Origin: Ectocarpus siliculosus
Lineage: Eukaryota; Sar; Phaeophyceae; Ectocarpales; Ectocarpaceae
Direction of reading: 5' to 3'
Length of the DNA stretch: 20,015 bases
Assembly (NCBI GenBank): GCA_000310025.1
Contig: FN648930.1
Location: 1 to 20,015 of the forward strand
The notes under the pieces were generated by a model that had not been told where the DNA came from, ran no database searches, and saw only the letters and a list, made by a program, of their open reading frames with translations. Positions within the stretch are counted from its first letter, which is position 1, and each line of letters begins with the position of its first letter. The position numbers and the translations under genes are program-made. This document shows positions 9,202 through 17,773 of the stretch, in pieces.

Positions 9202-10184
9202 CCTTCATATGCCCGTACTTACTTGTGGATTATCTGTTGGAAATTGTGGGAATCCCTTCATTCCGAGAGAGCGATAATAGGTCGGCATCCGGCCTTATTT
9301 TCTTTTTTTGTATGCACTTTCAAGGAATAATAAAAACACACACAGAAAGACTACCCATTCGAGATATACCCACTTTTCTTCTTGTGAAGTTTTGACGTTG
9401 CGCTTGCCATCGTCGCTTAAGTGTTTGTGTCTTCAAACCTTCTCAGCCGGCCTTCAAACTTCTTGTTGATAAGTCTCCGTGGTAACTTCTCCGCGCATGA
9501 GTCATATGCAGTTATGACCTGCGCTTTGACTTTCACGATGGGTATTTACCCCACCGTCTTGCATTCATTGGTGAGTACCTGCGTTATACGAAAGGATCGT
9601 TCCACGACGCAAACGTCGACGTCTCCCTTTTTTTTTTTTTTCCTTCGCACTCCTTCCTTGCTGCGGTTTTCACACCGACTTCGAACGTGGGGTGCAATTT
9701 CCTCTCTTCGTACCTTCCTCGTCGGCCTTTTCCATCGTTATGTACATAATGTACATCTCGATTTTTCGACTTTTCGATCCATCGAATAGACAAGACTACG
9801 GACTGACATGTATGTCCCTTTCACCCCCGACGGGACCGCGCGCTCGTCGAGTGCCGAGATTCTTCACCACTTCCTTGCCGCTCCCAACACCGTCCCTTCT
9901 TCCCGCCCCTATAAATCATCTCCCCTTCTTCTTCTTCTTCCCTTCCTGCCGGATACTCACCACCATCGGTCCTGGATGTTGGCCCCCAGCCCCATTGGGG
10001 GGCGGGGGGCCAATCCTTAACCCTAGTTAGTAGTGTACCGTGCGCTACTCTCCCGTCTCCCGACGTCAACCTTCCCTCAGGTAGAAGGGATCGCGAGGTT
10101 TGCGCTGGACAGCTTCCCGGTGTCCCAGCCCGTTGAGCTTAGGCAGTACCTTGAGCGGGTTATTGTCCGAGCCGACTCCCCTCT
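9202..10184 (+). CDS. Three-exon chain, possibly the start of a DENN-like domain
   Basis: Exons 9202-9280 (acceptor CTCTACCCAG, donor AATAG|GTCGGC, weak), 9447-9570 (acceptor CCTTCTCAG, donor CATTG|GTGAGT, strong) and 10081 to about 10184 (acceptor CTTCCCTCAG, end uncertain). Phases match: AG+C gives Ser, then 0/0. The chain reads ICPYLLVDYLLEIVGIPSF, then NFLLISLRGNFSAHESYAV to GIYPTVLHSL, then VEGIARFALDSFPV to VELRQYLERVI. The order of a VDYxxxIVG opening, a ryPtvlhsl-like segment and a later elrqYLerv helix resembles the upstream part of DENN domains (Rab GEFs). The spacing is shorter than usual and no later DENN part follows, so this is tentative. The upstream exon and 3' end were not found. 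Confidence 0.4.
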
Positions 10185-10802
10185 GTGGGTTTCTCTCGCA
10201 ATATGTCTTTTGCGAATCGCGCTGAGGGACGTCGCGATATCTCTCTTTAGTCACACGCCAGCATGCGAATATTTGAAGCTTTTCGTTGCGTGGTCGATTA
10301 TTGTGACACACCGTCTGCTTACCGGCATGAAAAGAACGTCCCGGACCCTACCGTGTCTAACTTTCCCCATTCGTTGAAGTGTGATAGACTACATGTAGGC
10401 GCCTCTACACTGAAAGAGAACGAAGTGTCGGCTCATGTAAGACGTACTTCGAAGTACGTTGCACAGAGCAGTTTTCCTCCCAACCGCATGCAGAGCAGGG
10501 TCACATCAGTGGCCAAAATCTATGTTATTACCGGCTGCGATAAAACCGCCAACGTATTCTACCAGTGGCGCTCTTCTCTGGAAAAGCACAACGCACGTGT
10601 CTGCTAGCTTCTTTTTGGATTTCCTTGTGTGCGACACACCCACATAATAGCCATTCGGCAGCACGCTCGAAGAGTCTGAATCCCCGAGACTGTTGGCTGT
10701 TGACCAATAAGGTTGACTGGGATCGCAGATCTCGTAGATCTGCAATCCGACCAAAACCTGCAAATCGTCTGTCGGTGCTGTGCGTTTGTGTATACAATGT
10801 AT
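10185..10802. other. No gene recognised; possible continuation of the chain or flank of the copia remnant
   Basis: The frame of the third exon stays open to about 10377 without a clear donor. Minus-strand frames at 10506-10797 look weakly protein-like (for example YYVGVSHTRKSKKKLAD) but have no known motif. A perfect 8 bp hairpin GCAGATCT-CGT-AGATCTGC lies near 10725-10743. Confidence 0.3.
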
Positions 10803-11100
10803 GAGTCCTCTAGACTACTCTTTCGAGGATCATAGGATCATTGACCCTCGAAACTACCTTCCTCTTGCTCTCGATCACCCTTTCTCCCGAGAAATCGCAA
10901 ACAAAGGGGTCCAATTCCGGAGCAACCGGTTGCGAGGGGGGTCAACGCATGACAGCTTCCGGTACATGCGTGCATCAGATGTATTTGTACAGTTCCGCCG
11001 CATTTTGGTAGCAGAGAGAGCCAAACTCGAGGGCAAAAAAGCCGATCTCCTACACTAATGTATTCAGCTTCCGTGGAAGTCAATACTGCCATGGAAACTA
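10803..11100 (-). mobile_element. Ty1/copia retrotransposon remnant, RNase H region
   Basis: The minus strand reads GVVSMAVLTSTEAEYISVGD, which carries the diagnostic S-T-E-A-E-Y motif of copia RNase H, followed by LF and VWLSLLPKCGGT-like sequence where copia proteins have a hydrophobic helix. Further on, in shifted frames, there is an AL-PL stretch and a RERVIESKRKVVSRV-like segment that fits the end of the domain. The frame is broken after the STEAEY box. The reverse transcriptase that should precede it is absent: the sequence upstream on this strand is the palindromic array. No LTR was identified. Confidence 0.75.
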
Positions 11101-11220
11101 CTCCCTACTTCCATGAAAGTGACACGTTTTTACTCCCATGGAAGCGCTGCACGACACTTCCATGGGAGTCAAGTTGACTTTCATGGACGTAAATATGAAA
11201 AAGGTGGATGTGCCACTAAT

Positions 11221-11266
11221 ATTAGACCATCTGACCAGTCAACGTTGACTGGCCAGATGGTCTAAT
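11221..11266. repeat. 46 bp palindrome (hairpin), left copy
   Basis: Arms of 23 bp around AACGTT with a single mismatched pair. It can extrude as a cruciform or, if transcribed, form a hairpin RNA. Confidence 0.9.
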
Positions 11267-11464
11267 TTGATCTGATAAAAGATATGCTCAGAGCTCGTTA
11301 ACAACCGGCTGGGACACATGGGCTTGTGGCTTAATCACTGGGATTGAGACTAGGGATCTCCGGGGGCGGACCCCTCGCCAGTCGTTGCTTCTTGCAAAGG
11401 TAATTTTACGCAAAGAAAAGTGTCCCAGCCGGTATTCGAACTCGTGCAAGTATCCTTTATCCTT

Positions 11465-11532
11465 TATCAGATAAAATTAGACCATCTGACCAGTCAACGT
11501 TCACTGGTCAGATGGTCTAATTTTATCTGATA
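11465..11532. repeat. 68 bp palindrome (hairpin), right copy
   Basis: Arms of 34 bp from TATCAGATAAAATTAGACCA to its complement, mismatched only at the base pair flanking AACGTT. It is preceded by a small ATCCTTT direct repeat. Confidence 0.92.
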
Positions 11533-12195
11533 CCACTTGCATGGAAATCGAATTTCCACGGAAGTCCTATTGGACTCCCATGGAAGTGGAGTAGCTTCCA
11601 TGGAAGGTAAACCTAGAATTCCATGGAAGCTACTCAAAAGAGGGCAATGCCAGCTTCCATGGAAGTATTCAGCGTCGGATATAGCGTCCATGGAGGAAGT
11701 AAGTTCACGGACTTCCATGGAAGCTCTTTCGAATAGCATGAGGTAGCTTCCATGGAAGTCTGCAATGGTTTGCATCGCTTCCATGGAAGCCATCGACGAA
11801 CACTTCCATGGAAGTCATCGAAAGAGCTTCCATGGAAGTATATTGCGTCCAGCCAACTTCCATGGAAGTACCCCCCGCAAGACTTCCGTGGAAGCAGTCG
11901 AAAAAGTCTGCGCCTGCTTCCATGGAAGTCTTGCCATCTAGACAAGCTTCCATGGAAGTTGATTTCCACCGCTGTCACCTGCTTCCATGAAAAAAGTTCT
12001 TGTAGTCAGCTTCCATGGAAGTGTTTCTGCTCCACGCCACACGCCTTATATGTAAACATTTTCGGCCGGTCCAGTATCCATGGGGAAGTTTGGAAATTTT
12101 ACTTCTGGTCAGCTTCCACGCAGCAAGCATTCCACGTCCTGCCAGCTTCCATGTCAACGTCATCTCCAAAGACTCTTACGGTGCAGGGTGTGCAC

Positions 12196-12196
<1 letters not shown>

Positions 12197-12249
<53 letters not shown>
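12197..12249. repeat. (TC)26 microsatellite
   Basis: Perfect TC dinucleotide repeat of 53 nt directly after the dodecamer array. Confidence 0.98.
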
Positions 12250-12252
<3 letters not shown>

Positions 12253-12780
12253 GTCGAGATCAGCTTTGATGAGTCGTGATAGCTGGATGTTCCTGGCTTA
12301 GCGCCGCTGACTTTCCCACGCGTGAAGATGCCACACACCAAGCCCCACCCCAACCTGCAGGGTTTTCACACACACGTATCATGGTCTCGCACGACGCTCG
12401 CTGGCTTGGAACTGTATGTAGACGCACCTATAATTATTCTGCTGGCGACGCCTCTTCCTCTGTAGAGGGAACCTCCTTTGGAAATTGCCCCCCCCATGAT
12501 GCAAACATCATGTCTGTCGCTCGGTCTCTCCGTCTGATTGTCTCTCTCCCTCTCCCTCGCACCCTACCTATGTAAGTAATGATCGATCGGTTGATTGTTC
12601 GGAGATGCATACATACACGATGAAGTATCGACAACTCGGCAGGGGTTTCCTGCTACCCAGACGCAATGGCGACGGAGGTTGAAGCGATAAGGGGTACTGT
12701 AGTTTGCGAACAACCCTGCAGGTGGTCAATTTTGACCACAGGAACGAACGCTTGGGTCAAGCTACGGACGCGCGGACGCG
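12250..12780. other. No gene recognised
   Basis: A TCTC-rich patch around 12520-12560 and short open frames only. A small inverted repeat, GTGGTCAATTTTGACCAC, spans 12722-12739. Confidence 0.4.
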
Positions 12781-12789
12781 CGTAATTGC

Positions 12790-13160
12790 GAACAACTGTA
12801 CCTCCACGGAAACTGGCAATAGGTGGCATTCGTCCAATATTGGTGTGGGGTGATACGCCTTTTAGGTGGAAGTGGAGGAAGCGCGAGGTGAAGTGGTGGC
12901 AGTGGTGGAAGTCTTGGAAACCATCCAACTTCCACTACCATGAAAAGTGGGAACAGTTGGTGTTTGTCAACAGTGTCAGTCACGTGGAACACCTTAGATG
13001 GAAGTCATGGCAGCGCCTGTCTGAGTTAATTATGTGGACGTCGTGGAAGTGAAACAATTATTTCATGTAAACTCGCCTACGGTGGAACTTCCCTGATAGT
13101 CTCAGGTGGAGTGCCTTTGGTGGAAGTCGCGGCAGCGCTTGGCGGTACAACACGGAAGTC
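12790..13160. repeat. Decayed GTGGAAGT half-motif cluster
   Basis: About nine occurrences of TGGAAGT or its complement ACTTCCA (for example near 12868, 12904, 12928, 13000, 13042, 13083, 13120), irregularly spaced. They resemble one half of the dodecamer of the array, but the palindrome centre CCATGG is mostly lost. No gene is supported, although the repeats keep a Trp/Lys-rich frame open. Confidence 0.5.
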
Positions 13161-13402
13161 TAACCACTGAAGACTGCCCTTGCCTGCGTTATTTTATTCG
13201 CCATCTGTAATCGGCAGCATTGTAACGGCCCCACGTATAATCGTCCACGGCCTCCTTCGGTATACGGTCGACACACACAGTACTCGTGTTCCGTACCTGT
13301 CGTATCCGCCCCTGCTTACTTGGATTCGGCAGCAACGCCTTCCGTGTGGTCTTTCCCTGATGTAGCATTTTCGGGTACACACTATGAGGTCCCCGCCTCT
13401 TC

Positions 13403-14118
13403 TTGGACGTGTTTCATTGTTCTCCTTATCAATATATTAGAACGAATAGTAGTCAACATTGGGACTCGCAGGTACGACTACGACGTACAAATCCAAATCC
13501 CCACCATCCTCAACGTTTTCATCCATGCCATCCATATCACACCAAGTCAATCGAGCGACACCTCGGCATCGCATATAATATGTCCTGTCCTCGTGTTGGA
13601 ATCCGCTTCCCTGGCGTTGCTCGCGTGTGGAAGTTTCGAACAGGGTTCCAGGATTTGCGAGAGTTGACCACATCATCCGCCCCTCGTCTATTGTTATATA
13701 TATGTGGTCCTGACAAACATCGCACGACCCATGGCCCATGGGTAAGTGCCGCATTGTTGTCGGTGTTGTCTTCGCAATAAAAAAACCCGTTCCGGTCTCC
13801 GATCAGTACGTTAGGAGGTCCGTACTGGTCCAGCTGACGCGGACGCATTCCGTGTTAACAAGCCAAAGTCGGGGTGGTAGACCATTAAAAAAGACAAAAA
13901 ACATGGTCCCCATAAACGTACTCCAAGGCGTTGACTTTCCACCCAAACGAAAAAGAAAAAACAAAGAAAAACCAAACGGGATAAGGACGATCGATCCCGA
14001 TCGAAATGATAAACGAATAAGGTTTTCTCTGGAAGAGACAACAGAAGGAGATGAAGACAAAGAGAAGAAGAGGGAAGATAGACAGGTTCCCTCCAACGCT
14101 CCAGTCCAGCAGAAATAA
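13403..14118 (+). CDS. Tentative two-exon gene for a basic protein with a nuclear-localisation-like cluster
   Basis: A frame opening at about 13391 runs to a strong donor, CATGG|GTAAGT, at 13740/13741. A 65 bp intron ends at CCGATCAG, and the frame continues in phase 0 from 13806 to TAA at 14116-14118. Exon 1 reads PRVGIRFPGVARVWKF and LLYICGPDKHRTTHGPW. Exon 2 reads YVRRSVLVQLTRTHSV, then PPKRKRKNK (a classical basic NLS-like cluster) and an acidic-basic tail (EETTEGDEDKEKKRED). No domain is recognised. Minus-strand frames across the same DNA also look protein-like (for example GDRNGFFYCEDNTDNNAALT), so the strand is not certain. The start is unknown. Its stop lies 273 bp from the convergent transposase stop. 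Confidence 0.4.
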
Positions 14119-14390
14119 CGACGAAAAGTATAGGCAACTATTGACGCGACACCACACAGATGACTTACTTTAGACGACAATACAGTTATCACGAAAACCA
14201 TTTCTGTACGAATTTCCGGGCATTCAACACAAAGAAACCACCGAGTTAAAATTGGGTATGTATCCGGTTGCTTGTCGTTGGTTGTATGTGGTGAACTCGC
14301 CTTGGGGCGAACCACTTCCGAGAGAATACCACGTCGTCATCCGATACCTCCTCCAATTCTGAAGCCCCCCCTCTGTGTTACGTGGACAAT

Positions 14391-14521
14391 TCAACCGTCG
14401 AAGTTGGCATCTTCGGACAGGAGGTTCGAGTTTAGGAGAGTCTCGTTCCTGACCAGGATCGCATGGGTAAGGAAGAAGTCGCGTAGCACTCGGGGCATCT
14501 GTTTGACGGAGTGCCCGAAGC
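14391..14521 (-). CDS. KDZ transposase terminal exon
   Basis: Acceptor CACCCCCATCCAG precedes 14521. Two bases complete Gly, then FGHSVKQMPRVLRDFFLTH, then ILVRNETLLNSNLLSEDANFDG-type sequence to TGA. The Arg-Asn of LVRN matches the end of the family core. Confidence 0.7.
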
Positions 14522-15267
14522 CTGGATGGGGGTGAGACAAAATGGAAGTAAACGCTTAAGAGACCAAGATGGCGGAGGATTGACTCATATACTCTAGGGC
14601 TGCCGAAGGTTCAAGACAACTATGTATATTCCACCACATCGCTATGTTAGAAGTGATCCACTCACAGGAACATAGTTCCAAGTACAACGCGACCCTATCG
14701 TACACTTCAGACAACCTAAAGTACGGACTCTATCGGGTAAGAAGCACTCCGTTTAGAACACAGTTTTGTTTCGGTACCAAAGCCTAGAAATACCGCGTAG
14801 AAACAAGGTGAGCGTCATTTGACACAACCCTCTCCCAGGTTTATGGTCGTGATATGCCCTTTGCGACATGTGCGGGAAGTTGGACTTTCCATTTCGTACA
14901 TTGACGGCGCGGCCCCTGTCTCGGAGGAGGAGAGTATGCTTTTCCAATGCTACACATCAAGCACTCTACTCTATGGGCGGTCGCCTCGGTGGTGTTCTGG
15001 ATAATGAAAATCCTCCGCGCTCTACGCAGGAGAAAGGTGGGGAACGCACATAAAAAAAAAATAAATAAAGAAGAAGAAAGTCCCGGTACCGACCCCTTTC
15101 TGTGCGACCCTGGATGCTTGTAGTTGTACGAAGAAATACACTGAAAAGCGCAGAACTCTTCATACATACGCAGATACACGTGTTGAAACACGACTCACTA
15201 CACAAAATGGAGTGGCGGTTGCCATAATATATACGACGAAAACACGAACATCATATTCGGTACAAAC
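14522..15267 (-). other. Intron of the transposase gene
   Basis: A 746 bp GT-AG intron. A plus-strand frame at 14868-15053 and an A-rich tract at 15050-15080 are the only notable features. No nested gene is supported. Confidence 0.55.
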
Positions 15268-15422
15268 CCGAGAGCCAGGAGGTGTTGCTTTCGGCCCGCG
15301 AGCTGTTCCACAGGAGCGTCTCTTGCCCTTCCGGGGTCACGTGCCACAGAGTCGGGTCGTCTCGTGCCTCAGATGAGTTGTGAAGGGCGCACTGTTCCTC
15401 CGCGTGTTGGCGAAAGTGGAAC
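15268..15422 (-). CDS. KDZ transposase exon with FHFRQHAEEQC
   Basis: Acceptor CGAAACTTCCAG, donor CTCTCGG|GTTTGT. It is 155 nt, one base in and one base out. With the preceding exon it recreates VDRFHFRQH, the best-conserved stretch of the family. Codon use is GC3-rich. Confidence 0.75.
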
Positions 15423-15766
15423 CTGGAAGTTTCGGTGGAAACAGGTAACATCAGTAGGGAGGTTGCTGGGGTTGGTCGTGACGAACGTCTCTGCGCGATG
15501 GTACCCATAAAAGTCGCACACCAGTGTGCGTGTAATCGACACAAACAATGGTGCTGGAGTCATGGCTGCACGATTTGAACCACCGATCATGAAGGAACGC
15601 GTACGAATGAATGGCCGGGCCGCGGGAATGTCAAGCGGGGCGTGAAAACCGGACAATGGTGCATCGGTGCATAACCCTCTCGTCGTGCTGGGAATCTCTC
15701 AGGGCCGCAGCCGACCATACCCTTGACGGAGGTTACAAGCGTTGTACACTTTACGATAATGCCCAC

Positions 15767-16038
15767 CTGTCGACAATGTAGCGCGTCAGTAGCCATCCAT
15801 CATCGGGATGGAGGATGCGGTAGGGTCGCATCCTGCACGCTAGGTCGTAGAACAGCAAGTCCGGCCTGCATCAAGGGTCTGGCCAGATGCTCTCCAGGGC
15901 CTCGCAGACGACCACCATACCTTCGTAAGCACAAAGGTTGGAGATTCCCGTGATGATGCCACAGCTTAGACTCCCCACGAGATGGCCATGGTACATGTGT
16001 CTTGAAAACATCAACCGTAGTAGGCGCACGTCAGCGGG
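15767..16038 (-). pseudogene. KDZ transposase exon with YDLAC motif and premature stop
   Basis: Acceptor CTCTGTTCGCAG precedes 16038 and donor CGACAG|GTGGGC follows 15767. It is 272 nt, phase 0 in and 2 out. It begins PADVRLLRLMFSRHMY and ends LLTRYIVD plus two bases of Arg. The only interruption is the TGA at 15871-15873. Confidence 0.75.
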
Positions 16039-17024
16039 CTGCGAACAGAGGCGCAGGGTAATGGCATACGTGTAAGCAGTTCGTATTACGTGGGTGGGTT
16101 GAAAACGCTAAAGATATTTCAATTGACTACGGAGATGTGGCGGTGCGGAAAGTGCAGCGTTGAAGCAATCATAGAGTTTCCCTCCGACCCACACAACAGG
16201 TGGCTCTTCCCCACGCTAGATGAGGCTTCGCTCGGGGGGTTACATCCCATATGCGCGACGAGGAAGATTAGCTGCCCCTCCACCCCCCCCCCGCCCTCGG
16301 TGTTTGCCAGCGAAGTTGGGTTTTCGTCGCTGGAAACGACGTTGTGATACAAGCCGATTACGTCGTGAGCTAGGTGACCCGGCTACAGCTTCCTTTCGCC
16401 TCTGATTTTTTGTGCGGTTACCATAATGGTGGTAGAGGGCTAGATGTTGTTGTTGTCTGTTAGAGATCCCCCACTCAGCGCAAAGGGGATGATCGCACCA
16501 CGTTGTGTGAAATTGGTCAAACACCCTCAATGCAGTTTTACAGTTTGCTTACAACTGTCTCCGGAAGTGGAGGCACAAGAAGAAGCCGAACACCCTTAGC
16601 AGGATGCAGCGCACCCTTCATGCGACTCGCCGAATACCTCGCGGTGCCTCGCGCTTCGTGATGTGAGAGCCTGGTCCGGTGAGAACCCGACGTGCTCCGT
16701 CCCGGCTTTGTAGAGGTGCGAGGTCAATTGTCTAATGCCAACGGCATGCACGACTATGAGTACAACGAACGGTTGTGCTTACAACCCCCCCCTCTGAATA
16801 ACTACTTGATCGCTCGGACCTCATCTGCAGTAGAGTAAAGCGAAAGTAGACTGCCATCCGCGTCTTCGTCGTTGTTCACCTTTCGTGCCGTTATCATGCC
16901 CGAATGAACATTACCTTTTCGTGTGCTGCCTCTGGTCTGTACAACGTACTCATCCACAACACATGCACGTTGTGACCCCCGACACCTCGTCTGCCCTCAT
17001 AATTCCTAACGCCAGCGCACTCAG
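16039..17024. other. Upstream region of both the transposase and the nuclear-protein gene
   Basis: Possible transposase exons: a minus-strand frame around 16640-16735 (SHLYKAGTEHVGFSPDQA) with a phase-0 donor CGCGAG|GTATTC at about 16636, and weaker frames at 16119-16352 and 16240-16530. The plus strand over 16680-16800 also reads protein-like (PGFVEVRGQLSNANGMHDYE). Neither could be tied to its neighbour with certainty. A C run lies at about 16282-16292. Confidence 0.3.
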
Positions 17025-17773
17025 GTGCTTGCCAGTACCAGAGCTAAGACCGCTGCCGCCACGGCGACACCCTGGGTCCCCCTTATGTATGGAGTCCGCG
17101 ACGTCTTTGGTGATTCGGACGACGACATTGACGACAACCGACCCATCCATCAAGTTGGGGACACGGATGATGACGGCGACGGCGAGGATGGGGCGAACGG
17201 CTGCAGCCGCGACGACTCTGACGATAGCGTCGCATGCGTAGATCCGCCTACCCTTTCTGACAAACAGAGGAAGGGAGGCCGCCCGACCCGCAAGGGACAA
17301 CGGTCGACGTCTCCGCGGGCCGGCGCGGCCGGTTGTCCCGTCGACCTGGCGAGAGAGCAGCGGGGCGAGGAGGGGGCCACGCGGAAGAAAGCGTCCAAGG
17401 GCGCGTCGGGGGATCCCCTGGATGTAGATTCGGGAGTGTCGGAGCAGCCGGCGCCTAGGGGCAAGAAGAAGGCATCCGTCAAGACTAGGAAGGCCGGTGG
17501 GAAGAAGAAGGCACCCGCCAATACTAAGAAGACCGCCGGGAAGAAGGTGTCCGAGCCCGTGTCCGAGTTCGAGTCAGAGTCAGAGTCCGACACCACCCGT
17601 ACGCTGCGGTCGGCCCGGAGGAAGGTGACTCCTGAGCAGAGGAAGAACCTTACCGAAATGTCGAAGTCGACATGCCCTGACCGGATCAAGGAGCGCGACG
17701 CCGCCTTCGCTGCCCACAACGAGTCTCTAAGAAGAGGGCGAGGCAGGCTGTCCTGGCCCAGGAAGGCGTTGAG
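17025..17773 (+). CDS. Main exon of the nuclear protein, with a one-base frame break near 17728
   Basis: The open frame reaches AAHNES at about 17726 and then turns into an Arg/Gly-rich stretch. The adjacent frame from 17729 reads KKRARQAVLAQEGVE up to donor GTTGAG|GTAAGC, which continues the helix and ends in phase 0 as the next exons require. One missing base near 17727-17729 explains both. Length is 749 nt, 750 if restored. Confidence 0.6.

Larger units (their letters stand above)
11221..11532. mobile_element. Composite of two large palindromes inserted in the dodecamer array
   Basis: A 46 bp near-perfect palindrome at 11221-11266 and a 68 bp one at 11465-11532 share the arm TTAGACCATCTGACCAGT and centre AACGTT. 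Between them a 14 bp inverted repeat, ACCGGCTGGGACAC at 11304-11317 and its complement at 11420-11433, frames about 100 bp. The outer edge TATCTGATA is retained on the right copy and on one side of the left copy. There is no coding capacity. It looks like a foldback or MITE-like unit, or two related palindromic insertions. Confidence 0.75.
11068..12160. repeat. Array of about 25 dispersed palindromic dodecamers (CTTCCATGGAAG)
   Basis: The consensus is self-complementary, CTTCCATGGAAG, usually flanked by A/G before and T/C after. Copies centre near 11073, 11091, 11113, 11138, 11162, 11183, then after an insertion 11541, 11558, 11580, 11600, 11623, 11659, 11690, 11717, 11752, 11783, 11808, 11832, 11862, 11888, 11922, 11952, 11987, 12015 and 12080, with decayed copies beyond. 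Centre spacing is 17-36 bp and intervening sequences are unrelated. Both strands carry the same motif, so several frames stay open with recurring LPWK, SMEV or FHGS. These are by-products of the repeat, not genes. Confidence 0.95.
14391..16038 (-). pseudogene. KDZ-type (Kyakuja/Dileera/Zisupton) transposase, C-terminal half, one in-frame stop
   Basis: Three exons, 15767-16038, 15268-15422 and 14391-14521, join with matching phases (AG+G, then G+GC) and end in TGA at 14391-14393. The product contains the family signature in order: SCGIITGISN (compare C-x-HGI), PDLLFYDLACRM (compare YDxAC), RYIVDRFHFRQHAEEQC (compare VDRFHxxxH), and SRAESNTSWLSGFGHSVKQM followed by FFLTHAILVRNET (compare the ExxN helix and LRN). 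Likely catalytic acids are D of FYDLAC, D of VDRFH and E of AESN, inferred by family comparison. The DNA reads TGA at 15871-15873, between WPDP and CRPDLL. Upstream exons with the N-terminal zinc-binding part are not clear. It is a cut-and-paste DNA transposase or a relic. Confidence 0.75.

Noticed and set aside
8703-9395. 230-codon plus-strand frame
   Set aside because: It spans the hairpin repeat, a poly-T run and a TTG microsatellite, and the product is low in coding character; only the exon at 9202-9280 inside it has splice support.
9961-10020. Telomere-like CCCTAG or G-quadruplex signal
   Set aside because: Only a single CCCTAG and one GC-rich inverted patch; there is no tandem array.
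11068-12160. CRISPR array
   Set aside because: Repeats are only 12 bp and fully palindromic, spacing varies from 17 to 36 bp, and the surroundings are eukaryotic with no cas genes.
11494-12279. Long open frames with recurring LPWK, SMEV or FHGS on both strands
   Set aside because: They follow directly from a palindromic 12-mer that contains no stop codon in any frame; spacing is not a multiple of three, and there is no start or splice support.
12781-13052. Trp/Lys-rich protein frame
   Set aside because: Generated by repeated GTGGAAGT, with no splice sites or start context.
13803-14315. 170-codon minus-strand frame, hydrophobic
   Set aside because: It is the complement of an A-rich plus-strand coding-like stretch (KRKRKNK, EDKEKKRED), which produces Phe/Leu/Ser-rich shadow frames.
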